DNA from: an uncultured Opitutaceae bacterium
GTDB taxonomy: Bacteria; Verrucomicrobiota; Verrucomicrobiia; Opitutales; Opitutaceae
Direction of reading: 5' to 3'
Assembly (NCBI GenBank): GCA_937902865.1
Contig: CALFNJ010000698.1
Coordinates: forward strand, 1-5,939
DNA: 5,939 nucleotides
Part shown: in pieces, positions 1 through 5,295 of the stretch
How positions within the stretch are numbered: position 1 is the stretch's first letter
How the letters are laid out: each line of letters opens with the position of its first letter
Made by a program: the position numbers and the translations under genes
The notes under the pieces: model-generated
What the model was told of the DNA's origin: nothing
The model's database searches: none
What the model saw: only the letters and a program-made list of their open reading frames with translations

Positions 1-812
1 AGCTGCGGCTGATGACGTACAATGTCCATGGCTGCTCCGGCATGGACGGACGCGTCTCGCCGCGCCGCGTCGCCCGCACCATCGCCGCGCATGAGCCGGA
101 CATCGTTGCGCTGCAGGAACTCGACCTCGGCCGCCGACGGTCGCGCGCCGAGGACCAGGCCGCGCTCATCGCCGCGGAGCTCGGCCTGCACGCCGTGTTT
201 TGTCCGACCGTGACCGTGGGCGAGGAGCACTACGGCCACGCGCTGCTCAGCCGCTGGCCGATTCAGGTGGTGAAACGCGCGCTGCTGCCGCACGACCCGC
301 GCAGCTGGTGGCAGGAGGCGAGGGCGGCGCTGTGGGCGCGCGTGCAGACGAATGAGCGCACGATCAATGTCATCACGACGCACCTCGGCCTCGGACCGAA
401 GGAGCGGGTGGCGCAGATGAAGGAGCTGATGGGCCCGGACTGGATCGGCGGCATTCCCGCCGAGGAGCCCGTGATCCTCTGCGGCGATTTCAACACCGTG
501 CCCCGCAGCGAGCCGTACCGGATGGCCGCGGCGCGACTGCGCGACGTCCAGCGCCGGCCGAAGACCCGCAAGACCCTGAAGACCTTCAGCTCGAGCCAGC
601 CGCTGATGCGGCTCGATCACATTTTCGTCTCACCGCACCTCGAGGCCACCGCGGTGACCGTGCCGCGCACCGCGCTCACGCGGGTTGCGTCTGACCATCT
701 GCCACTGCTGGTTGATCTGCAAGTTGCCGCCGCAGGCGTCGATAAGCCCACCACGAAGCGCAAAGCACCAGCACCCAGTACGTCGCCAGGGCGGCCAGCC
801 CTCCGCGGGTGA
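1..812 (+). CDS. Endonuclease/exonuclease/phosphatase (EEP) family metal-dependent hydrolase, 5' partial
   Basis: This is a metal-dependent phosphodiesterase/phosphatase of the DNase I-like EEP superfamily. The frame is open to the left edge (codons begin at base 3), and Leu-Arg-Leu precedes the first ATG at base 12, as expected for the first beta strand (LRLMTYNVHG). The true start is therefore probably outside the window. Counting from that ATG, every core motif is present: TYNVHG (Asn4), ALQELD (metal-binding Glu36), TTHLG (His124), GDFN (Asp159, Asn161), LDHIF (Asp202) and SDHLP (Asp228, His229). The domain ends near residue 238. The last 28 or so residues are Lys/Pro/Ala-rich, and they are antisense to the neighbouring membrane-protein gene. 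The substrate cannot be read from the sequence: this fold covers DNA nucleases, sphingomyelinases and inositol phosphatases. Any signal peptide would lie outside the window. Family assignment is firm and function is open. Confidence 0.93.
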   Translation, partial: LRLMTYNVHGCSGMDGRVSPRRVARTIAAHEPDIVALQELDLGRRRSRAEDQAALIAAELGLHAVFCPTVTVGEEHYGHALLSRWPIQVVKRALLPHDPRSWWQEARAALWARVQTNERTINVITTHLGLGPKERVAQMKELMGPDWIGGIPAEEPVILCGDFNTVPRSEPYRMAAARLRDVQRRPKTRKTLKTFSSSQPLMRLDHIFVSPHLEATAVTVPRTALTRVASDHLPLLVDLQVAAAGVDKPTTKRKAPAPSTSPGRPALRG

Positions 813-1461
813 ATTTTCCCGCCTGCTGGCCGAGACCGACGGTGAGCACGGCGCGCAGAATGTGCAGCGGAAGACAGCGCGAGATATAAATGCGGAACGG
901 CACGCCGATCAGCGCGAGGGTGTAATTCTGGATGAAGTAGGGGACCCCCGGCAGAAGCAGGGTGAAGAGGCAGACGGTGCCGTGCGCCGCGCGCGGAATC
1001 CGTTTCCGCACGCCGGCGAGATGGCGCGCAAACGTATCGTGCCACAGATGCACGATCGCATAGCTCGCCACGAGTTGGAAAAGGATCGAGAGCGCCACGA
1101 GTGTCATGCCGAGCGCGAAGCCGAAGCGCAGTCCCGCGGTCACGTGCAGCACGTTCACCGGAAAGCCGAAAAGCGGCAGCACCGCGAGCAGGGCGAAGAC
1201 GAGGCCGGCGTTCCAATCCATCGCCCGCGCCTGCAGTGTCTGCAGGTCGACCGCGCGATAGAGGAAGAACAGCCCGACGCCGATCAGGCCGAGCACCACC
1301 AGCACGTGCCGCAGCCAGGGCAAGCGCTTGAAGAGTCCCGGTTTTTTCCCGCCGCGAGCGCGCCTGGCCGTGGTTCTCGCGGATCCAGGCGCCTTAGATC
1401 CGTTCTCGGCGTGTGCTCGCGGCGATCGTTTTTTAGGGGAGCGGTCGGCGGACGTTTTCAT
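676..1461 (-). CDS. TVP38/TMEM64 (DedA-like, VTT domain) integral membrane protein
   Basis: This 261-residue inner-membrane protein belongs to the VTT/DedA superfamily, whose studied members act in lipid scrambling or transport and membrane homeostasis. Residues 1-47 are a Lys/Arg-rich hydrophilic cytoplasmic tail. Hydrophobic segments lie at about 52-69, 84-104, 115-137, 162-182, 197-212 and 224-242. The family signatures are the FGFPVNVLHVTAGLRFG stretch (98-114) and LLPGVPYFIQNYTLALIGVPFR (169-190), which corresponds to the conserved Pro/Phe/Asn re-entrant motif followed by V-P-F-R. The frame stays open upstream to base 1848. I chose the ATG at 1461 because the upstream extension has low-complexity, repeat-derived sequence and no membrane segment. 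No clear ribosome-binding site precedes it. The 3' end overlaps the convergent EEP gene by 137 bases. The exact substrate is unknown. Confidence 0.88.
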   Translation of the reverse strand: MKTSADRSPKKRSPRAHAENGSKAPGSARTTARRARGGKKPGLFKRLPWLRHVLVVLGLIGVGLFFLYRAVDLQTLQARAMDWNAGLVFALLAVLPLFGFPVNVLHVTAGLRFGFALGMTLVALSILFQLVASYAIVHLWHDTFARHLAGVRKRIPRAAHGTVCLFTLLLPGVPYFIQNYTLALIGVPFRIYISRCLPLHILRAVLTVGLGQQAGKFTRGGLAALATYWVLVLCASWWAYRRLRRQLADQPAVADGQTQPA

Positions 1462-1510
1462 CACAAGGAAATTAAGCGGAGAAGATCGGGGTTTCCTCCC
1501 GCATCGCCGG

Positions 1511-1530
1511 TCCCTGCTCGGTGGCAGGGA
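1511..1530 (-). promoter_or_regulatory. Small hairpin in the probable leader of the TVP38-type gene
   Basis: Bases 1511-1517 (TCCCTGC) and 1524-1530 (GCAGGGA) form a perfect 7-bp stem with a 6-base loop. It lies 49 bases upstream of the ATG at 1461, read on the minus strand. It could be a leader stem-loop or a protein-binding site. It is short enough to be chance, and no T-run follows it. Confidence 0.25.
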
Positions 1531-1673
1531 ATCCGAAGAGCTGGAGGACATAACCAAAGTCAGCGGATGACGCGCCGAGTGCCGCGATTTCTGAATTTTC
1601 TCCGCCAGCGGATCCAGCTCCGGCGTGTCGCAGTACCCGTTCGTCGTCCGCAAAAAATTCGCGGCGTCTCGGA

Positions 1674-1752
1674 CCGAGGCGCAACGACGCAGCGACCGAT
1701 CCGCCAAACCCGAAATCCGATCTCGGCGCCTCTGCGTCTCTGCGCGAAACGG
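1674..1752. repeat. Imperfect inverted repeat of dispersed intergenic (REP-like) type
   Basis: The left arm is near 1674-1700 and the right arm near 1720-1752. The right arm's reverse complement (containing GCAGAGACGCAGAGGCG) aligns with the left arm's GGCGCAACGACGCAGCG with a few mismatches and gaps. Read as protein, the two strands give AETQRRRD-like and LRLCAKR-like strings. From general knowledge these are typical of dispersed GC-rich repeats in spacers of Verrucomicrobia and other environmental bacteria. The arms are diverged, so this looks like an old copy. Membership of a multi-copy family is inference from one window. Confidence 0.5.
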
Positions 1753-1831
1753 ACTGGCGTCCGTGCGTTGTGCAAAATCCGCGGAGCGATTCAGGCAGTC
1801 TGCACGGCGTTCGCGCCATTTATTGGCGACG

Positions 1832-1858
1832 AAATTTTTCCATTCCAAATTTTTCCAT
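1832..1858. repeat. Short A/T-rich direct repeat upstream of the Ala/Asn-rich protein gene
   Basis: The 12-mer AAATTTTTCCAT occurs at 1832-1843 and again at 1847-1858, a 15-base period. It begins about 160 bases upstream of the start codon at 1993, in an A/T-rich island within otherwise GC-rich DNA. It could be a curved or regulator-binding upstream element, or a chance duplication. Confidence 0.4.
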
Positions 1859-1992
1859 GGGATATCGCGCTGGATGCGAGCGGCTTGCGGAAAAGTTTTA
1901 GCCCCGATCGAACCGATTTTTTCTCCCGGGGACTATCGCGAAAGAGGACAGCTCTACCTCAGTTCAACCATTCAAACTCAACACGATAAAAC

Positions 1993-2895
1993 ATGAATAC
2001 ATCCCACAAGACTCAGCTCCGTCTGTTCGGTGTGGCCGCGATCGCCTCGCTGCTGGTGCCCATGGCATCCGCCCAGGTGACCGGCGCGGTCAACGCCACC
2101 ACCAATGCGGCGATCAATGCGACCAATAGCGCGACCGCGGCGCAGAACGCCGCTGCGGCGAGCACGACGGCCGCCCAGAATGCGGCCAACGCGAGCGCCC
2201 AGCAGGCCGCCAACATGTCGAGCGCGGCCGTCAACGCCGCCAACAACTCCGCGGCACAATCGGCCGCCCAGGCTTCCCAAGCCGCCAACCAGGCGGCGCA
2301 GACCTCGGGCTCGATCAACGCCGGCGTCAACGCCAACGCGCAGGGCGCCGGTTCCGCGCTCGGCAACTCGGGTTCCGTCAATGCCGGCGTCAACGGCGCG
2401 ACCGGCGTCCAGGTCGATCGCAACGGCGCGAGCGTCAACGGCTCCGTCAACAACGGCGTCATGGGCAACGGCCAGACGCGAAACGGCTCGGTCGGGAGCA
2501 TGAACGGCGGCAGCATCAGCACCTCGCTGAACAGCGCCGACACGGTCGCCGCGATCAACAGCTCCAGCCGCGAGAACCGCGACAACGTCATGACGCAGGT
2601 CAACATCCGCCTCGAGGCTTCCTCGAAGTCGATCGACGATCTGCGCCGCACGGGCCGCCAGCTCCAGGGTGACGCGCGGACCCGCTTCGACGCCGCGTAC
2701 GACAACGTGCGCGCCCGTGAACGCGATGTGCGCAACAGTCTGAACGAGGCGCGCCGTGCTTCGGCCAGCACCTATTCGAGCGCGCAGGCCAAGCTCGCCG
2801 CCGACTACCAGCGCTACAGCGACGCGGTTTCGCAGGCCGAGGCGTCCGCCTCCGCCAGCGGTTCCGCCGCCGGCTCGACCAACATCAGCCGCTGA
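1993..2895 (+). CDS. Exported Ala/Asn/Gly-rich low-complexity protein with helical C-terminal domain
   Basis: This 300-residue protein matches no family I recognise. A Sec signal peptide is clear: a basic N-terminus, a hydrophobic core at about 11-22, and cleavage after MASA (A27/Q28). Residues 28-105 are almost entirely Ala, Asn, Gln, Ser and Thr, and show a decaying 11-residue period (46-56 and 57-67 are nearly identical: S-x-T-A-A-Q-N-A-A-x-A). Residues 106-175 are Gly/Asn/Ser/Val-rich with degenerate repeats (SINAGVNAN, SVNAGVNGA, SVNGSVNNG). Residues 185-285 are charged and predicted helical, probably coiled coil (LRRTGRQLQGDARTRFDAAYDNVRARERDVRNSL region). There is no membrane anchor after the signal, so it should be periplasmic or secreted. 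The ATG at 1993 fixes a good signal peptide but has no Shine-Dalgarno sequence. A hairpin terminator follows. A structural or surface role is only a guess. Confidence 0.85.
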   Translation: MNTSHKTQLRLFGVAAIASLLVPMASAQVTGAVNATTNAAINATNSATAAQNAAAASTTAAQNAANASAQQAANMSSAAVNAANNSAAQSAAQASQAANQAAQTSGSINAGVNANAQGAGSALGNSGSVNAGVNGATGVQVDRNGASVNGSVNNGVMGNGQTRNGSVGSMNGGSISTSLNSADTVAAINSSSRENRDNVMTQVNIRLEASSKSIDDLRRTGRQLQGDARTRFDAAYDNVRARERDVRNSLNEARRASASTYSSAQAKLAADYQRYSDAVSQAEASASASGSAAGSTNISR

Positions 2896-2966
2896 TCGCT
2901 GCTTGCCTCCCGCTGCAACGCCACCTTGCCCCAGCGTCTCCAGCCGCTGTGACCGCAATTGAACTT

Positions 2967-2999
2967 CGCCCCGGCCGCCTCGCGGCGCCGGGGCGTTTC
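2967..2999 (+). terminator. Hairpin terminator after the Ala/Asn-rich protein gene
   Basis: CGCCCCGGC (2967-2975) and GCCGGGGCG (2987-2995) form a perfect 9-bp GC stem. An alternative inner stem GCCGC/GCGGC (2974-2978 with 2982-2986) is possible. Only a short T-run (TTT, 2996-2998) follows, so termination may be weak, allowing some readthrough into the barrel gene 93 bases downstream. It sits 71 bases after the stop codon. Confidence 0.6.
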
Positions 3000-3035
3000 A
3001 ATGACCCCGGAAGCGATCTCCCCCGCGTTCCACTG

Positions 3036-3051
3036 CGGATGAAATCATCCG
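3036..3051. promoter_or_regulatory. 7-2-7 palindrome, candidate operator ahead of the barrel gene
   Basis: CGGATGA (3036-3042), AA, and TCATCCG (3045-3051) form a perfect dyad 40 bases upstream of the ATG at 3092. The two-base centre suits a dimeric regulator site better than an RNA hairpin. No promoter elements could be assigned confidently around it, and the regulator is unknown. Confidence 0.35.
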
Positions 3052-3091
3052 GATCCAACCTCATACGCCTCTTCGCCTTCAACTTCCGTCC

Positions 3092-3883
3092 ATGAAAAAC
3101 CAACTCCTCTGCTTCATCAGCATCGTTCTCAGCTTCGCGGGATTCTCCCGCCAACTCCACGCCCAGGTCGTGTCGCCCCCGCCCGACACCTTCAAGCTCG
3201 GCACCGGCTTCGACTACAGCCGCGGCAGCTATGGCTTCACGAGCGACACCGAAGTCTGGTCCGTGCCCGCCATCCTCGTCGGTGAAAACCAGAACTGGCA
3301 GTTCCGCGCGACCATCCCGTACCTCACGGTGAAGGGGCCCGCGAACGTCATCGGCGACACCGGTGCCGCGATCGCCGGTCCGGCCCGGCCGACCGCCAAA
3401 TCCGAGTCCGGCCTCGGCGACATCGTTGCCGGTCTGACGTTCCACACGAACCCCACCAGCCAGAGCCTGAAGGTCGATCTGACCGGCCGGGTGAAGTTTC
3501 CCACCGCCGATGACGCCAAGGGCCTCGGCACGGGCAAGACCGACTACTATGGCCAGGTCGATCTCTACCAGACCTTCGACGCCATCACGCCGTTCGGCAC
3601 GGTCGGCTATCGCTTCCTCGGCGACACGCCGACCATCCGCACCCGCGACGGCCTCTACGCCACCGCCGGCCTGATCTTCCGCGCGGCGCCAGGCACTTCC
3701 GTCGGCGCCGGCTACGACTGGCGCGAAAAGCTCGTGAGCGGCGGTGACGACTCCACCGACGCGATGATCTTCGTGACGCACAACGCGACCGATCGCGTGA
3801 ACATCGTCCTCTACGCACTGAAGGGTTTCGATTCCGGCAGCCCGGACTACGGCTTCGGCGGACAGATCACCTACAAGTTCTGA
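3092..3883 (+). CDS. Outer-membrane beta-barrel protein, MetA-pathway/transporter type
   Basis: This 263-residue protein has a signal peptide (hydrophobic core at about 5-18, cleavage after LHA at A24/Q25) and then alternating amphipathic beta strands throughout. It ends in ITYKF, with the C-terminal Phe that outer-membrane proteins use for BAM-dependent assembly. The segment SESGLGDIVAGLTF (104-117), the following LKVDLTGRVKFPTADDAKGLGTG (126-148), and FGTVGYRFLGD (168-178) resemble the family annotated as putative MetA-pathway of phenol degradation or transporter. Members of that family are small barrels of largely unproven substrate, and length fits. The name does not show phenol metabolism here, since no degradation genes are nearby. 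The ATG at 3092 gives a proper signal peptide but lacks a Shine-Dalgarno sequence. It follows the Ala/Asn-rich protein gene by 196 bases and is closed by a strong terminator, so it is probably transcribed on its own or with partial readthrough. Confidence 0.85.
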   Translation: MKNQLLCFISIVLSFAGFSRQLHAQVVSPPPDTFKLGTGFDYSRGSYGFTSDTEVWSVPAILVGENQNWQFRATIPYLTVKGPANVIGDTGAAIAGPARPTAKSESGLGDIVAGLTFHTNPTSQSLKVDLTGRVKFPTADDAKGLGTGKTDYYGQVDLYQTFDAITPFGTVGYRFLGDTPTIRTRDGLYATAGLIFRAAPGTSVGAGYDWREKLVSGGDDSTDAMIFVTHNATDRVNIVLYALKGFDSGSPDYGFGGQITYKF

Positions 3884-3916
3884 TTTCCTGTTTCTGGTTT
3901 GTTGATGCTGTTCTGG

Positions 3917-3952
3917 AGGGCGGCGCCGCGTGGCGCCGCCCTTTTGTTTTTT
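3917..3952 (+). terminator. Strong Rho-independent terminator after the barrel gene
   Basis: AGGGCGGCGCC (3917-3927) pairs perfectly with GGCGCCGCCCT (3932-3942) around a four-base GCGT loop. A T-rich tract follows at 3943-3952, interrupted by a single G. It lies 33 bases after the barrel gene's stop codon and is the clearest terminator in the window. Confidence 0.93.
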
Positions 3953-4002
3953 CATTATCTGGAACTCGGGAAATCAGGAGCGAGCAACGTGCCTGGTTTG
4001 AG

Positions 4003-4023
4003 GGACGGGCGGCCCGCCCGTCC
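4003..4023. repeat. Perfect GC-rich palindrome
   Basis: GGACGGGCGG (4003-4012) and CCGCCCGTCC (4014-4023) are exact reverse complements around one central C. As RNA this would be an 8- to 9-bp hairpin with a tiny loop. No T-run follows, and a strong terminator already lies 50 bases upstream, so a terminator role is unlikely. It resembles GC-rich dispersed spacer repeats. That it is multi-copy is inference. Confidence 0.55.
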
Positions 4024-4047
4024 GGCTCGACGTCGATGAGGCGGGGA

Positions 4048-4147
4048 TTCGATCCATTTTTTAACAGGAGGAAAACCGAGGACGAACCGAGGTCGGATTT
4101 TCGGATCTCGGATCCCCTCGGCCTTTCTCCTGTGAAAAAGGATCGAA
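4048..4147. repeat. 100-nt imperfect inverted repeat (long hairpin)
   Basis: The left arm 4048-4081 and right arm 4116-4147 share TTCGATCC, a T-run, ACAGGAG and CCGAGG blocks in the same order when one is reverse-complemented. They differ by a few substitutions and a two-base length difference. Inside, CCGAGGTCGGA (4087-4097) pairs with TCGGATCTCGG (4101-4111) at 9 of 11 positions, leaving a three-base loop. The whole element folds into one nearly continuous hairpin. It encodes no protein I can recognise. It may be a REP/MITE-like repeat or a structured RNA. Confidence 0.65.
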
Positions 4148-4226
4148 ACGTTTGGTCGTGTTCGAACCCGCCACTGTTTTCGAAGAAAGCGTTTTTATTC
4201 CGCCCAAATAAGCGCCACCAAACGTT
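4147..4226. repeat. Second inverted repeat adjoining the 100-nt hairpin
   Basis: AACGTTTGGT (4147-4156) and ACCAAACGTT (4217-4226) are perfect 10-nt inverted repeats that start where the preceding hairpin ends. Between them GCGTTTTTATT and AAATAAGCGC can pair partly, giving an interrupted stem. The abutting arrangement suggests that the two palindromes form one composite element of about 180 bases. Confidence 0.5.
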
Positions 4227-4358
4227 CGCGGCACGAAACCAGCGGCCTCACATCCGCTGCTACCTGCTGCCAGGCGGGGTAGGCTGGGTTCCCGTTTTCT
4301 TGGGATTCTTTGCGGAAACCGGTCTGAACCAGGCCCAGGCCACCGGGTCCATTGAGGG

Positions 4359-5084
4359 GTGATTTCTCCGATCCGTTTTCTCCTCGTTTCGGCCTGCCTT
4401 GCCGCGTGTCTCCCGAGCGTGCCGGCACTGCGGGCCGACACGCCGCCGCTGCTGCACGACGCGGTCGGCAATTGGCTGGCGGGCAAGGAAGACTGGGCCC
4501 TCACGCAGCGGACGCGCGTCCTGGCGGACGACGGGAGCGTGAAGGAGGAGCGGCTCGAGCGCTACGATCCCTCGCTGCCCGACAACCAGCGCTGGCATTT
4601 GCTCGAGGTGGACGGCAAGCCCCCCACCGAGGCGCAGCGCAAGGCGATCGAGGTCCGCAAGAATCAGCGTCCGCGCAAGCACGCGAACAAGCCGCCGGAG
4701 GATTTCCTCGATTTCACCCACGCGGTGCCGCTGCACGAAACCCCGCAGGCCGTGACGTATGCCGTGACCGTGCGCCCCGAGGCCGCGCGGCTGGTGCAGA
4801 CGGAAAAGCTGATCATCCTCGTCACGGTCGGACGCGAGAGTCACTCGATCGAGCGGATCACCGCCTCGCTGAGCGAACCCATGCGCGTGGCCCTGGGCCT
4901 GGCGAAAATCACCGACGTCGACCTCGACATGCATTTTGAACCGGAGCCGGCCGGCCATCCCGGCGCGGCCGAGCCCGATCCCAGCGGCACCGCGCGCATC
5001 TCGCTCTCGAAGTTTGGCGACCGGATGGAGTACGAGTGGACCGCCTTCAAACGCGTGACGCCGTATGCGGCGGCGAAAAGATAA
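4359..5084 (+). CDS. Exported protein of unknown function
   Basis: This 241-residue protein starts at GTG 4359. An in-frame TGA at 4353-4355 rules out anything longer, and no ATG in this frame would keep the export signal. Residues 5-26 form a signal sequence. Two lipobox-like strings, VSAC (10-13) and LAAC (14-17), suggest a possible lipoprotein, while LRA/D (A26/D27) would suit signal peptidase I. The mature part carries WALTQRTRVLADDGSVKEERLERYDPSLPDNQRWHLLEVDGKPPT (46-90). This Arg-Tyr-Asp-Pro ... Arg-Trp-x-Leu-Leu-x-Val-Asp-Gly pattern also occurs, as I recall, in uncharacterised secreted proteins of other Gram-negative bacteria. The rest alternates strand-like segments and ends in a basic tail. 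A lipoprotein-sorting-like beta fold is conceivable but unproven. The GAGG at 4354-4357 is too close to the GTG for normal spacing. The gene appears to stand alone, followed by a repeat hairpin. Confidence 0.8.
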   Translation: MISPIRFLLVSACLAACLPSVPALRADTPPLLHDAVGNWLAGKEDWALTQRTRVLADDGSVKEERLERYDPSLPDNQRWHLLEVDGKPPTEAQRKAIEVRKNQRPRKHANKPPEDFLDFTHAVPLHETPQAVTYAVTVRPEAARLVQTEKLIILVTVGRESHSIERITASLSEPMRVALGLAKITDVDLDMHFEPEPAGHPGAAEPDPSGTARISLSKFGDRMEYEWTAFKRVTPYAAAKR

Positions 5085-5115
5085 CCGCGATCCGAGAATC
5101 CCCGAAGCGGAGGTA

Positions 5116-5191
5116 GCCACAAAAAGGCGCAGACGACGCCAAAATGGATTTTCCCGAATCCGTTTTTGCGTGCTCTGCGCTTTTTTGTGGC
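5116..5191. repeat. 76-nt hairpin of dispersed-repeat type, possible terminator
   Basis: GCCACAAAAAGGCGCAGA (from 5116) and TCTGCGCTTTTTTGTGGC (ending 5191) pair at 17 of 18 positions. Inside them the CAAAA and TTTTTG segments pair, and GGATT (5146-5150) pairs with GAATCC near the tip. Arms rich in CCACAAAAAGGC are, from general knowledge, typical of dispersed palindromes in spacers of Verrucomicrobia and other environmental bacteria. Weaker pairing continues outward. It begins 31 bases after the stop of the upstream gene, so its T-run could also help terminate transcription. Confidence 0.7.
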
Positions 5192-5265
5192 CAACAACTC
5201 CGGCAGGCCCGGCCTGAGGGTTCGATACATTGTATTCTGCAAGGCCATGCGGCGGTTTGCATGGG

Positions 5266-5295
5266 TTGTCGGCACGGGCGAGCAGAGCGGATAAT
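5266..5295 (+). promoter_or_regulatory. Candidate sigma70-type promoter for the right-edge gene
   Basis: TTGTCG (5266-5271) matches the -35 consensus at 4 of 6 positions. GATAAT (5290-5295) matches the -10 consensus at 5 of 6, with an 18-base spacer. An A/T-rich tract follows. Transcription would start near 5302, giving a leader of about 113 bases before the ATG at 5415. Confidence 0.4.

Larger units (their letters stand above)
1462..1992. other. Divergent intergenic spacer with repeats, no convincing gene
   Basis: These 531 bases separate the leftward TVP38-type gene from the rightward Ala/Asn-rich protein gene, so promoters for both should lie here. I could not pick a convincing -35/-10 pair. 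The spacer contains a small hairpin (1511-1530), an imperfect inverted repeat (1674-1752) and a direct repeat (1832-1858). Several open frames cross it on both strands, but their products are Arg/Ser-rich and run through the inverted repeat, with no domain, signal peptide or membrane segment. I treat them as non-coding. Confidence 0.6.
3953..4358. other. Repeat-rich intergenic spacer
   Basis: These 406 bases lie between the barrel gene's terminator and the GTG-started exported protein gene. The stretch is dominated by palindromes listed separately (4003-4023, 4048-4147, 4147-4226), plus a 10-nt palindrome TCGACGTCGA at 4027-4036. A 108-codon frame (4036-4362) crosses the palindromes and overlaps the next gene's start. 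Its product has no recognisable domain or export signal, and I regard it as non-coding. Bases 4227-4358 presumably hold the promoter and leader of the next gene, but I could not assign boxes. Confidence 0.6.

Noticed and set aside
1462..1848. N-terminal extension of the TVP38-type protein by 129 codons.
   Set aside because: The extension includes the inverted-repeat sequence and low-complexity Arg/Ser runs. The internal ATG at 1461 gives a normal basic tail and family-like length.
685..1989. A 434-codon frame on + across the TVP38-type gene.
   Set aside because: It is antisense to a well-supported membrane protein. Its product is His/Arg/Gln/Glu-rich without domains, and it continues through the repeat-bearing spacer.
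1978..2958. A 326-codon frame on - opposite the Ala/Asn-rich gene.
   Set aside because: Its Gly/Val/Arg-rich product is the usual antisense reading of GC-rich coding DNA. The + frame has a clean signal peptide and starts and ends sensibly.
3092..3883. Phenol-degradation function for the barrel protein.
   Set aside because: Only the family label suggests it. No aromatic-degradation genes are present, so only an outer-membrane barrel is claimed.
2885..3955. A 356-codon frame on - opposite the beta-barrel gene.
   Set aside because: Its product is compositionally biased with no motif, and it reads through two terminator hairpins. The + frame has a signal peptide and a C-terminal Phe.
4003..4226. 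The clustered palindromes as a CRISPR array or phage attachment site.
   Set aside because: There are no regularly spaced direct repeats with unique spacers, no cas genes, and no tRNA or integrase.
4036..4362. A 108-codon frame on + whose stop overlaps the GTG of the exported protein gene, resembling translational coupling.
   Set aside because: It runs straight through the 100-nt and 80-nt inverted repeats, has no domain or signal, and has mixed codon use. It is most likely a chance frame across repeat DNA.
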